Below, in pieces: positions 56,480 to 64,000 of a stretch of 64,000 bases of DNA. The notes under the pieces were generated by a model. It saw nothing but the letters and a program-made list of their open reading frames with translations, searched no databases and had not been told where the DNA came from. The translations under genes were made by a program, and so were the position numbers. Origin of the DNA: an uncultured Aquimarina sp. (lineage in GTDB: Bacteria; Bacteroidota; Bacteroidia; Flavobacteriales; Flavobacteriaceae); contig CANMKX010000013.1 of assembly GCA_947498595.1 (NCBI GenBank), positions 56,939-120,938 on the forward strand, read 5' to 3'. Each line of letters opens with the position of its first letter. Within the stretch, counting starts at the first letter, position 1.

Positions 56480-56920
56480 TTAATTATGTGTTATTGATTG
56501 GTCTGTATATCGAGTAGCTTTAAAAGTTTTAAATAAGAATCCTTTATAAGCTCTAATATAACAAGTATTAATATCTTCAGGATCAATCCAAACTTTAACG
56601 GTGTATGTTTTTCCGCTATCAGCATTGTATATAGTTCCACCAGATAACTCTCCATTTTTAAATTCTAGATTGTCTAATATAGTCATCCCTATTAATTGTC
56701 TTTTTCTTAATTTTTCATCAGGATTTTTATTATCTAACCCATTTAGATTACTTCTGGGGGAAATAGCCCTTCGGTTTATTTTACCATAAAAAAGATCTTT
56801 TTCCTTTACTATTTCAATGATAGAACCACCTTCTATTTGCCATTTTGCAATGTACATTTTAGAATCTACTGTGGCTGTTACTGATAAAGAAGATATAAAG
56901 AGAAGTATAAAAAATTTCAT
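56480..56920 (-). CDS. DUF2147 family exported protein
   Basis: A 146-residue protein with a signal peptide (about 1-19) and a small beta-barrel body like DUF2147 (SIIEIVKEKDLFYGKI, then QLIGMTILDNLEF, GGTIYNADSGKTYTVKVW, IRAYKGFLFKT). The function of the family is unknown. Typical members start with a GxW...D(D/E)xTG stretch, which is shortened here (YIAKWQIEGGS). It is convergent to the type III PKS operon with no clear terminator between, so some antisense overlap is possible. Confidence 0.8.
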   Translation of the reverse strand: MKFFILLFISSLSVTATVDSKMYIAKWQIEGGSIIEIVKEKDLFYGKINRRAISPRSNLNGLDNKNPDEKLRKRQLIGMTILDNLEFKNGELSGGTIYNADSGKTYTVKVWIDPEDINTCYIRAYKGFLFKTFKATRYTDQSITHN

Positions 56921-57124
56921 TTGATAAGGGAATGGATGACAGTTTACAGAGTGTAAGATATATATTATTGTTAAGAAAAATACAATAAAACTGGTTTTTT
57001 AATGTAGTTGTTGAGGGTTTTTATCTTAATTTATTATGATAAATACAAATGTGTCGCGATTTTATTAGCGATTAAACTGTCAAATTCACCTTAAGCTCGA
57101 TAAGAAATATATCGTAGTGATATA

Positions 57125-57165
57125 AGAAAACGCCTTTAATAGTATTATTATTAGAGGCATTTTCT
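57125..57165 (-). terminator. Terminator after the sulfatase gene
   Basis: A 17-bp near-perfect stem (AGAAAATGCCTCTAATA with its partner, on the minus strand) with a 7-nt loop, directly after the sulfatase stop codon. Confidence 0.65.
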
Positions 57166-57171
57166 AATAAA

Positions 57172-58494
57172 TTATTGCCTTATTTGAGCTAAACGATTTT
57201 CTAAATCAATTTTAGCATTGTTATCTTCTATACTTAAAGGAAGTTGATTAGTATTAAGAAGATTAGGACTTTCTAATGGATTTATTGATAAGTTAAATAA
57301 AGCTTCTGTTCCATTATTAAAAACTATATACTTATGTGTTTGATTTCGGATAGTATAGTCAGTTCCTCCTGTATCTTTTCCTATTTCTGCATATGAATAG
57401 TTACGAGTTGTACTATTAGAATTTGACAATAAACCCTTAAAACTCTGGCTATCATTAATTGATGAAATATTAATTCCTGCCAAATTTGCAATTGTAGCAA
57501 ACAAATCGGTTGTATTAAGTAATGCGTTTTCGGTTTGATTTATTCTAGATACTTCTTTTCCAGAAATTACCATGGGTACATTTATGCCTCCTTGATATAT
57601 AGTTCCTTTTGCTCTCATGCCAGGATATTCCTGAACTACTTGTGCAGGAGTACCATTATCACCAATAAAAATAAATATAGTATTGTCTTTTTCTTCTTGA
57701 CTCATGCTATTGAGTAAACGACCAAGTTCAGAATCCATAGCTTCTAACATAGCCATATAATAAGGAATTGGATTAGCATCAATACTGGCTTGATCTTCGG
57801 GTAAATTACCTTGAGAATGAAGTTCTGTAGGAGGAAGGTGAAAAGGAGTATGAGGAGCATTATAAGCAAGCCATAAAAACCAAGGCTGTGATTGATTTTG
57901 CACCCAATCTATCGCTAAATTTGTGAATTTTGTAGTAGTATATTCTGTAGAAGTAGTTGTTATACTATTTTCAGTTAATCCCCAATTCCAGTAAGATTGA
58001 ACACCACCACTTAGCAAACCAGCATAATAATCAACTCCCATGATATTAGGATGATTAGGATTATTGGATAAATGCCATTTTCCAATAACTGCATGTGCGT
58101 AATTAGAGGCGTTTTGCTCCAAATACTTTTGAAGGGATAACTCTGTGGTAGATAGTTCATCTCCAACTTTGGTGACACCAGTTCTAAAGCCATATTTACC
58201 AGTTAAAATACTTGATCGAGTAGGTGTACATGTTGGATTGGCCCATAGATTATTAAAACGAATACCATTATCAATTAAATTTTGTAAAACGGGCATGTTG
58301 GGTTTTATAGATCCTATAGAATAACCAGGAGTTGCATCTAATCCCATATCATCGGCTATAATTAACATTATATTTGGAGATGATGGTATATCTGAATCTT
58401 CAGATAAATCAGTATTATCATCTTTATTACAAGAGAATGTGATTGAAATTAATAAATTTAGAATTATTAAACGGAAGTAAGTTTTAATTATCAT
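57172..58494 (-). CDS. Sulfatase family lipoprotein
   Basis: A 440-residue type I sulfatase. The signal peptide has a lipobox (ITFSC, lipidated Cys22), so it is anchored in a membrane. The metal site begins IIADDMG (Asp48, Asp49) and the formylglycine motif is Cys89-Thr-Pro-Thr-Arg93 in PTCTPTRSSILTGKYG, so an FGE or anSME maturase is required; none is seen in this window. The central GDNGTP and WLAYNAPHTPFH motifs are also typical. Polysaccharide sulfates of algae are a common substrate for flavobacterial sulfatases, but no SusCD pair or glycoside hydrolase lies beside it, so the substrate is open. Confidence 0.9.
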   Translation of the reverse strand: MIIKTYFRLIILNLLISITFSCNKDDNTDLSEDSDIPSSPNIMLIIADDMGLDATPGYSIGSIKPNMPVLQNLIDNGIRFNNLWANPTCTPTRSSILTGKYGFRTGVTKVGDELSTTELSLQKYLEQNASNYAHAVIGKWHLSNNPNHPNIMGVDYYAGLLSGGVQSYWNWGLTENSITTTSTEYTTTKFTNLAIDWVQNQSQPWFLWLAYNAPHTPFHLPPTELHSQGNLPEDQASIDANPIPYYMAMLEAMDSELGRLLNSMSQEEKDNTIFIFIGDNGTPAQVVQEYPGMRAKGTIYQGGINVPMVISGKEVSRINQTENALLNTTDLFATIANLAGINISSINDSQSFKGLLSNSNSTTRNYSYAEIGKDTGGTDYTIRNQTHKYIVFNNGTEALFNLSINPLESPNLLNTNQLPLSIEDNNAKIDLENRLAQIRQ

Positions 58495-58858
58495 AAGTTA
58501 AAAAATGTTAATTATTTACTAAGACCAATAATTATAAAGAAGGTTTAAATCTTATATAAAGTTAATATTAAAAGGATTACTATGATACCATAAATTAAAT
58601 TTTTAATTTAGAATATGATTATTTTAGGTATATCTATTAATAAAAATGGAAGTGAGCATCATATTTAATAAATTATTTTACAAAATTAGAAATGGAAGTA
58701 TTATATTTGTAGCGGATTAAGCTTTACTTCATTCGTGCTAATAATTATCGCACAATTGAGATTCGAATTATTTAAATCAATTTATATATTATTTAAGACG
58801 TTCGTTTTAATTCCTTATCCTTTTTTAATTACTATTTAAAACTATACTAAATAACTGA
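58495..58858 (+). promoter_or_regulatory. Promoter and long 5' leader of the cold-shock gene
   Basis: The 364-bp gap before the cold-shock gene has a perfect -7 box TATATTTG at 58702-58709, which predicts an untranslated leader of about 140 nt, with a short dyad GTGC...GCAC at about 58735-58753. Long structured leaders are a hallmark of cold-shock mRNAs. No gene is seen in the rest of the gap. Confidence 0.55.
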
Positions 58859-59314
58859 ATGGCAAAATCGCAACAAACTTTTAGCAAAACTGAAAAAGAA
58901 AAAAAACGTTTAAAAAAACGTGAAGAAAAACAAAAGAAAAAAGCAGCGCGTAAAGCAGAGGCTAAAGAAAATGGTGGAGGAATTCAGTTTGCTTATGTTG
59001 ATCATAATGGAAATTTAACTGATACACCGCCTGATCCGACAATGAAAGTTGCTATTGATGCTGAGAGTATAGAAATAGGAATTCCAAAGAAAAGCGACAG
59101 TGAAAAAGAAGAATTTGATCCTGTACGTAAAGGAAAAGTTTCTTTCTTTGATAGTTCAAAAGGATTTGGATTTATTATTGATACTGATACTCAAGAAAAA
59201 TATTTCACTCACGTAAGTGGATTATTAGATGAAATAACTGAAAATGACAAAGTTTCTTTTGAATTAGAAAAAGGAATGAAAGGAATGAACGCTGTTAGAG
59301 TTAAGAAAATATAG
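58859..59314 (+). CDS. Cold-shock domain protein with basic N-terminal extension
   Basis: A 151-residue RNA-binding protein. The first about 40 residues are Lys/Glu/Arg-rich and probably a flexible RNA-binding tail; the cold-shock domain occupies about residues 85-151 (RKGKVSFFDSSKGFGFI, with RNP1 KGFGFI, then KYFTHVSG in place of the usual VFVHIS). Classic CspA proteins are about 70 residues, so this is the long form found in Bacteroidota. The long leader upstream suggests cold induction at the RNA level. It ends near a terminator shared with the nitrilase gene. Confidence 0.9.
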   Translation: MAKSQQTFSKTEKEKKRLKKREEKQKKKAARKAEAKENGGGIQFAYVDHNGNLTDTPPDPTMKVAIDAESIEIGIPKKSDSEKEEFDPVRKGKVSFFDSSKGFGFIIDTDTQEKYFTHVSGLLDEITENDKVSFELEKGMKGMNAVRVKKI

Positions 59315-59339
59315 TTCTCATTTGAGAAAATAAGCATAA

Positions 59340-59369
59340 AAAAAGGAGTCTATTTTAAGACTCCTTTTT
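59340..59369. terminator. Bidirectional terminator overlapping the nitrilase 3' end
   Basis: A perfect 11-bp stem (AAAAAGGAGTC/GACTCCTTTTT) with an 8-nt loop. The right arm lies inside the coding part of the convergent nitrilase gene and encodes its last residues (KKKES). Confidence 0.88.
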
Positions 59370-60290
59370 CTTTTCTGTAATAATTCCTGGTTGATCAGTA
59401 ATGCTAAAATTAAAAATATCATTTCTACTATAATGACCGGTTACGTCAAAATCTAATTTACTCATTATTATTTCCTCTAGATCTAATTCAGTTAATAGCA
59501 CACCATTAGTATTAAAAAGAGGACCTTCAATGATTTTACCTAATGGAGATACTATAACCGATCCTCCTGAACAAATATTTTCAGGTTCTTCTTTAAGCAA
59601 ATGATGATACTTTGTTGGATACATACTTTTTGTAAAGTATTGATTACAACCTAAAACAAAACAACGACCTTCTAAAGCTATATGTTGCATTGTAGCAGTC
59701 CATTCCTCTCTTGAATCAGCAGTTGGTGCTATATAGATTTGTACTCCTTTTAGAAACATTGACATTCGTGCTAATGGCATATAGTTTTCCCAGCAAATTA
59801 AACCTCCTAATTTACCAATTCTTGTTTCACAAGTAACTAATGAAGAGCCATTTTCTTCAGCCCAAATTAATCTCTCTGTTCCAGTAGGCTTAATTTTTCT
59901 ATGAACTCCAAGGATTCCATCAGTGGGAGATATATATACCATTGAACAATATAAACTTCCATTAAGAGAGTTTTTTTCGGTTATACCTATAACAATATAA
60001 ATAGAATAATCTTTTGCTAGATTTTCTAAAAAAAGTCTATCGCTACTCTCTAAATCTATACTGTTTTTATAATATTCAGCATATAATTCTCTTCCTTCTT
60101 TAGTTCGACTTCCGATTTTTGCCCCAAATGAAAAACCTCTAGGATATCCAGGAATAAAAGATTCAGGGAACACTAATAGTTGACAACCATTAGATGCTTG
60201 TTCTTTAACAATTGAATTTATTTTTTCTAAGGTTTTAATTTTATTAAAGAAAATAGGGTTTTCTTGTACGACGCCAACTTTAACTTTCAT
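59355..60290 (-). CDS. Nitrilase / carbon-nitrogen hydrolase
   Basis: A 311-residue enzyme of the nitrilase superfamily that likely turns a nitrile into a carboxylic acid and ammonia. The Glu-Lys-Cys triad is visible: Glu43 in FPESFIPGYPRG, the Lys in HRKIKPTGTER, and Cys166 in GGLICWENYMPLAR. The CWENYMPLAR form is that of true nitrilases more than of amidases, which usually have C-x-D. No signal peptide. The last residues are encoded in the shared terminator. The natural substrate is unknown. Confidence 0.88.
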   Translation of the reverse strand: MKVKVGVVQENPIFFNKIKTLEKINSIVKEQASNGCQLLVFPESFIPGYPRGFSFGAKIGSRTKEGRELYAEYYKNSIDLESSDRLFLENLAKDYSIYIVIGITEKNSLNGSLYCSMVYISPTDGILGVHRKIKPTGTERLIWAEENGSSLVTCETRIGKLGGLICWENYMPLARMSMFLKGVQIYIAPTADSREEWTATMQHIALEGRCFVLGCNQYFTKSMYPTKYHHLLKEEPENICSGGSVIVSPLGKIIEGPLFNTNGVLLTELDLEEIIMSKLDFDVTGHYSRNDIFNFSITDQPGIITEKKKES

Positions 60291-60462
60291 ATTTTTAGAA
60301 TTGTTCTTCGAAAAGTAATTTAAAAATAAGATATAGTTAGTTAATAATACCTTAATATAAAATCATTACAGAATCAAACGTTAATTAATTCAGAAAATAA
60401 AGAGATGTTTTTAAAGAAATAAAAACTATAACGACTCACTGAAAAACAAAACAACAAATTTT

Positions 60463-61329
60463 ATGAAATCAGTAGTACATTTTATTGCGATTCTAGTCGT
60501 CTATGTATTTAGCTTAAATACGGAAGCTCAAATAACAAAAGCTAATTTAAGCCCACAATTAAAAATAGAACAGCAAGTAGGGTTAGCTAATTTTACTGTA
60601 GAGTATGGTAGACCAGGAATGAAAGGAAGAACTATCTTCGGCTCTTTAATTCCTTATGGAAAAGTTTGGAGAACAGGCGCTAATTCGTCGACTAAATTTA
60701 GTATTGACAAGCAAGTAACAATTGCTAAACAAACAATACCTGCGGGATCTTACGCATTATATTCAATTCCAGGTAGAGATGAATGGACAATTATTATTCA
60801 TAAAAACACGAAGCTTTGGGGAGCTGGAGGATACAATGATAAAGATGATTTATTACGTTTTAAAATTCCTGTAACAAAACTTAAAGACACACAAGAAACA
60901 TTGAATATCATTTTTGAAAATTTTCATGCTAATGGAGGAGATTTAGTTATTTCGTGGGAGAATACAAAAATTATACTTCCAGTTTTTGTAGATACAGATG
61001 CATTAACATTTAAGGAAATTGAAGAAAAAATTATTAAAGTTACAAAACCAATCAAAGCAGGTACTTATTTTGATGCAGCACAATTTTATTATCATAAGAA
61101 AAAGGATTTAAAATTAGCTCAAAAATGGTTTGATAAAGCTATTGAATTAAGACCTAATGCTTTTTGGTATGTATATTATCGTGCAGAATTAGCATACACT
61201 TTAAATGATTTTAAAACGGCAAAGACATATGTTACAAAGTCACTAGCCATGGCAAAAGAAAGTGCTTCTGGAGATTATGGATATATTGCTAAATGCACTT
61301 TATTATTAGATAAGTTAAAAGGAAAATAA
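60463..61329 (+). CDS. DUF2911 protein with TPR tail
   Basis: A 288-residue exported protein with a signal peptide (about 1-22, cut after TEAQ) and a DUF2911 domain (about 25-165: VEYGRPGMKGRTIFGSLIPYGKVWRTGAN and later KLWGAGGYNDKDDLLRF). Residues about 190-285 form two to three TPR-like helices. Both parts are frequent in Bacteroidota; the role is unknown but a periplasmic protein partner is likely from the TPR repeats. Confidence 0.85.
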   Translation: MKSVVHFIAILVVYVFSLNTEAQITKANLSPQLKIEQQVGLANFTVEYGRPGMKGRTIFGSLIPYGKVWRTGANSSTKFSIDKQVTIAKQTIPAGSYALYSIPGRDEWTIIIHKNTKLWGAGGYNDKDDLLRFKIPVTKLKDTQETLNIIFENFHANGGDLVISWENTKIILPVFVDTDALTFKEIEEKIIKVTKPIKAGTYFDAAQFYYHKKKDLKLAQKWFDKAIELRPNAFWYVYYRAELAYTLNDFKTAKTYVTKSLAMAKESASGDYGYIAKCTLLLDKLKGK

Positions 61330-61353
61330 ATTATATAATTTTATAATCATACT

Positions 61354-61386
61354 AAGGGAGGATGTTTCGTATGTTCTTCCTTTTTT
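61354..61386 (+). terminator. Probable weak terminator after the DUF2911 gene
   Basis: A 10-bp stem with three G-U pairs (AAGGGAGGAT/GTTCTTCCTT) followed by a run of T, just before the end of the convergent Crp gene. Confidence 0.5.
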
Positions 61387-61388
61387 GT

Positions 61389-61958
61389 TTATAAAACATT
61401 TTTGTTTTTAAGCTCCATTATGGCTCGATTTAAACTTCGTAATGTTATGCCTAAATAATTTGCTAAATCTATTTTAGGAATTACATCTAAGACCTCCGGG
61501 AATTCTTTTTTTAATTGAATGATGTTTTGTGATGTAGCATGTAATTGATGGTATGAATGACGTGAAGCTTTATGTTGTATTTTAGTAGCAATAGCGTTCA
61601 TTATTAATGAATTAAATTTTTTGTTTTCTAATAATAATTCATTAAAAAGAATTGTAGGAACTTCATAGAATTCTACCTCTGTTATACTCGCAATACTGCA
61701 AAATGTTTTTGCTCTTTTGATAGCTTCTATTTCACCAAAGATTGTTCCTATTCCATAGAATTCTTGAACAAAATCATTTCCATTTTCTTCGGTTAAAAAA
61801 CATTTTGCAAGGCCATTTGCTAATATAAATACCGATGAAATATAAGTTGATTGTTCTACGATAATTTCTTTGGCCATCACAGTACGTTTTTTGATAGTAG
61901 CATATTTTAATTCTATACTCGAAATATGATGTAATAAATCAATGTTAGTGCGAATCAT
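61389..61958 (-). CDS. Crp/Fnr-family regulator
   Basis: A 189-residue protein with a cyclic-nucleotide-binding-like beta-roll (about 20-110, with IVEQSTYISSVFILANGLAKCF) and a C-terminal helix-turn-helix (about 155-185, DLANYLGITLRSLNRAIMEL). The phosphate-binding cassette with FGE is seen in IFGEIEA, but the full RxS motif for cAMP is not, so cAMP binding is doubtful. It is divergent from an HD hydrolase and an MFS transporter, with a GGACAATTGTCC palindrome in the gap, so it probably controls itself and these two genes. Confidence 0.85.
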   Translation of the reverse strand: MIRTNIDLLHHISSIELKYATIKKRTVMAKEIIVEQSTYISSVFILANGLAKCFLTEENGNDFVQEFYGIGTIFGEIEAIKRAKTFCSIASITEVEFYEVPTILFNELLLENKKFNSLIMNAIATKIQHKASRHSYHQLHATSQNIIQLKKEFPEVLDVIPKIDLANYLGITLRSLNRAIMELKNKNVL

Positions 61959-61969
61959 TTTTTGTGTTG

Positions 61970-61981
61970 GGACAATTGTCC
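61970..61981. promoter_or_regulatory. Palindromic operator candidate
   Basis: GGACAATTGTCC is a perfect 12-bp palindrome, 11 bp upstream of the Crp/Fnr start and 60 bp upstream of the HD hydrolase start. A dimeric Crp/Fnr protein would be expected to bind such a site. Confidence 0.5.
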
Positions 61982-62041
61982 TTTGTATTAAAAAAAACTA
62001 AAACTTTCTTTGCAGATAAAAGTACTAAAAGGAAGTATCTC

Positions 62042-62623
62042 ATGCTAGAAAATCGTTTACAACAACAGATAAGTTTTATTAAAGAAATAGATAAGCTTAA
62101 ATACATAGAACGTAAAACAAAATTATTTAATAGTAATCGTAGAGAAAATGATGCTGAACATAGTTGGCACTTAGCTATGATGTCTATAATACTAACGGAA
62201 CATGGAAATGAAACAATTGATTTATTAAAAGTTTTAAAAATGGTTTTAATTCATGATTTGGTTGAAATAGACGCTGGAGATACATTTCTATTTGACACGA
62301 AAAAAAATCATAGCAATACAAAAGAAGAATTACTAGCCGCACAATGTATTTTTGGAATATTACCAGTAGATCAAGCAACAGAGCTTATTACTATTTGGGA
62401 AGAATTTGAAAAAGGAGAAACAAATGAAGCTAAATATGCCAAAATGATAGATCGTTTTGAACCAGTTTTACAAAATATTTCTAATCAAGGAGGTAGTTGG
62501 GTTGAATTTAATATTCCCTTTGAGCTTATTTATAATAAGATAAAAACAGGTATGAAAGAAGGTTCTTCAAAATTATGGGAATATACAGAAATACAATTAC
62601 ACAAACTTTTAAAAGGAAAGTAA
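62042..62623 (+). CDS. HD-domain hydrolase (YfbR/HDDC2-like)
   Basis: From ATG 62042 (MLENRLQQQ) the protein is 193 residues; the frame is open back to 61964 but that part includes the palindrome and is taken to be regulatory. The HD signature is present: NDAEHSWHLAMMS with the first His pair, LIHDLVEIDAGD with the His-Asp motif, and a downstream AKMIDRFEP Asp. This is the 5'-deoxynucleotidase YfbR/HDDC2-like group, so a nucleoside 5'-monophosphate phosphatase is probable. It is 4 bp upstream of the MFS gene and co-transcribed with it. Confidence 0.87.
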   Translation: MLENRLQQQISFIKEIDKLKYIERKTKLFNSNRRENDAEHSWHLAMMSIILTEHGNETIDLLKVLKMVLIHDLVEIDAGDTFLFDTKKNHSNTKEELLAAQCIFGILPVDQATELITIWEEFEKGETNEAKYAKMIDRFEPVLQNISNQGGSWVEFNIPFELIYNKIKTGMKEGSSKLWEYTEIQLHKLLKGK

Positions 62624-62627
62624 AATC

Positions 62628-63803
62628 ATGAATTCAACCATATACAACTTAAAATTTGGAAGTGTATGTCTTAGTGGGTTATTGTTTTCTACGAGCTTTA
62701 ATATGTTAATTCCCGAATTACCTTCTTACTTGAGTAATCTAGGAGGAGCAGAATACAAAGGCCTAATAATAGCATTGTTTACATTAACAGCTGGCTTTTC
62801 AAGACCGTTTAGCGGAAAATTAACGGATACAATTGGTAGGCGTCCCGTAATGATGATTGGAGCGATTGTATGTATTCTATGTGGAATGTTATATCCAATT
62901 TTAACAACTGTTTCAGGTTTTTTACTATTGCGATTACTCCACGGGTTTTCTACAGGGTTCACACCCACAGCTATTGCAACTTATGTTTCGGATATCATTC
63001 CTAAAGAACGATGGGGAGAAGCATTAGGACTTCAAGGACTTAGTTTTAGTACAGGTTTTGCTTTAGGACCAGTAATTGGTAGTTTTATCAAGTTGTATTA
63101 CTCATTTGATGTATTATTCTTAACTTCTTCAGTATTCGGAATTCTTTCTTTAGTTGTTATTTTTAATTTGCAAGAGACGGTTGCCGTAAAGAAAAAATTT
63201 ACGTTGGATATATTACGTCTCTCTAGAAAGGAAATCATCTCTAGAAAAGTTATACCAGCTGCTATTATTACTTTTTTAACTTATATCTCGTTTGGAATTA
63301 TCTTAACGTTAATACCTGATTGGAGCGATCACTTAGGATTTAAAAATAAAGGAGTCTTTTTTATAGCATACACTATTGCATCTTTAGGTGTGCGTTTAAT
63401 AGCAGGAAAAGCCTCTGATAGGTATGGACGCATGCCTATAATAGTAGTAGGATTAATAATTTTATGCCTTTCGTTAGGAACTATAGGAATACTTAAATAT
63501 CAAAATGGACTGATCATTGGTGCAGTTATTTATGGTATAGCAATGGGGATTTTATCTCCAGCAGTTAACGCTTTAACAGTAGATTTAAGCCCTCCATCAG
63601 AGCGTGGTAAAGGGATAGCAACAATGTATATCGCGCTCGAAGCAGGGATAGGATTAGGAGCTTTTGTTTCAGGTTGGTATTATCAAGACATTATTCAACA
63701 TATACCTATTATATTATTTAGTGCAATTTTATTAGCATTAATAGCACTATTATATGTATTCTTTTATGATAAACTAAAAGTAAAATTGAAAGTAGTTAGC
63801 TGA
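62628..63803 (+). CDS. MFS transporter (drug/metabolite exporter type)
   Basis: A 391-residue protein with 12 predicted membrane helices. The cytoplasmic loop between helices 2 and 3 has the MFS motif A form FSGKLTDTIGRRPVMM, repeated in the second half as AGKASDRYGRMPIIV, and the LLRLLHGFSTGFTPTAIATY segment of helix 4. This pattern is seen in tetracycline/Bcr-type proton antiporters, so export is likely, but the substrate is unknown. It follows the HD hydrolase by 4 bp and is probably controlled by the divergent Crp/Fnr regulator. Confidence 0.9.
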   Translation: MNSTIYNLKFGSVCLSGLLFSTSFNMLIPELPSYLSNLGGAEYKGLIIALFTLTAGFSRPFSGKLTDTIGRRPVMMIGAIVCILCGMLYPILTTVSGFLLLRLLHGFSTGFTPTAIATYVSDIIPKERWGEALGLQGLSFSTGFALGPVIGSFIKLYYSFDVLFLTSSVFGILSLVVIFNLQETVAVKKKFTLDILRLSRKEIISRKVIPAAIITFLTYISFGIILTLIPDWSDHLGFKNKGVFFIAYTIASLGVRLIAGKASDRYGRMPIIVVGLIILCLSLGTIGILKYQNGLIIGAVIYGIAMGILSPAVNALTVDLSPPSERGKGIATMYIALEAGIGLGAFVSGWYYQDIIQHIPIILFSAILLALIALLYVFFYDKLKVKLKVVS

Positions 63804-63828
63804 AAGTAAATAAAGCATTTAGAATATT

Positions 63829-63861
63829 AAGTGGGAACCGAAAAGTTCTCACTTTTTTTAT
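63829..63861 (+). terminator. Terminator after the MFS gene
   Basis: A 10-bp stem (AAGTGGGAAC/GTTCTCACTT, one G-U pair) with a 6-nt loop and a run of T. The last about 140 bp of the window beyond it are AT-rich, with no gene seen. Confidence 0.82.
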
Positions 63862-64000
63862 GATTATTTTTAATAGAAGTAATAATAATTTCAAAAACTC
63901 AGTAAATACAAGGGATTCCAAGGGAACTTTATATTTACATTAAACATAGATTAAAAAAAAAGCTTTTTTTCTAGATTTGATTAAAAAACTATCTAGATTT

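Noticed and set aside
61964..62041. GTG start giving an extended HD hydrolase
   Set aside because: The extension covers the GGACAATTGTCC palindrome, and the family begins near MLENRLQQQ.
1..64000. Insertion sequences, prophage, tRNA or rRNA genes
   Set aside because: No transposase, integrase, phage structural gene, tRNA T-loop pattern or rRNA segment was recognised.

Overview
The window is AT-rich DNA from a member of the Bacteroidota, most probably a marine Flavobacteriaceae; I cannot name the genus. The evidence is a type IX secretion (T9SS) regulator (porX), two large secreted proteases with C-terminal T9SS sorting domains, an lpxC-fabZ gene fusion, no obvious Shine-Dalgarno sequences, and flavobacterial -7 boxes (TAnnTTTG) in front of many genes. 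I found no rRNA, tRNA, CRISPR array, insertion sequence or prophage.

Layout. 1-2062: the 3' part of an SMC/Rad50-like ATPase gene that starts outside the window. 2136-9411: histidine utilisation (hutH, hutI, hutU, hutG on the minus strand) with a divergent LysR regulator. 9927-11603: cysE-cysM for cysteine synthesis. 11797-13493: a DUF2461 gene and GAPDH. 13630-19411: two T9SS-secreted metalloproteases with related accessory modules. 19686-28593: a LysM/BON protein, an M16 peptidase lipoprotein, fabG, a VWA membrane protein, a prohibitin-family protein and an M1-like peptidase. 28786-32669: terC with a small lipoprotein, then an XRE regulator and an M14 carboxypeptidase separated by a cluster of operator-like repeats, then an Lrp regulator. 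32761-35928: PEP carboxylase and a DinB protein. 35975-39599: porX-tsaE-alanine dehydrogenase-small membrane protein on the minus strand. 39742-44805: HD hydrolase, lpxD, lpxC/fabZ, lpxA, efp. 45062-49529: membrane-anchored XRE regulator, a second lpxD-like gene, a SnoaL-like gene, sucD, an M48 peptidase. 49613-50908: a UMF1-type transporter. 50989-56445: a tight seven-gene biosynthetic operon around a type III polyketide synthase. 56480-63803: DUF2147, sulfatase, cold-shock protein, nitrilase, DUF2911, a Crp/Fnr regulator, an HD hydrolase and an MFS transporter.

How the genes work together. The hut genes take histidine to glutamate. The lpx block makes the early lipid A intermediates. The seven-gene operon (FAD oxidoreductase, methyltransferase, type III PKS, dehydratase, ketosynthase, ACP, phosphopantetheinyl transferase) is the most interesting system. 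It looks like a self-contained acyl-starter module feeding a type III PKS with methylation and oxidation tailoring, and I infer that it makes a phenolic or pyrone lipid. Other points of interest are the GTTTAC repeat cluster at 30673-30936, the diverged second LpxD, and several very long perfect hairpins.
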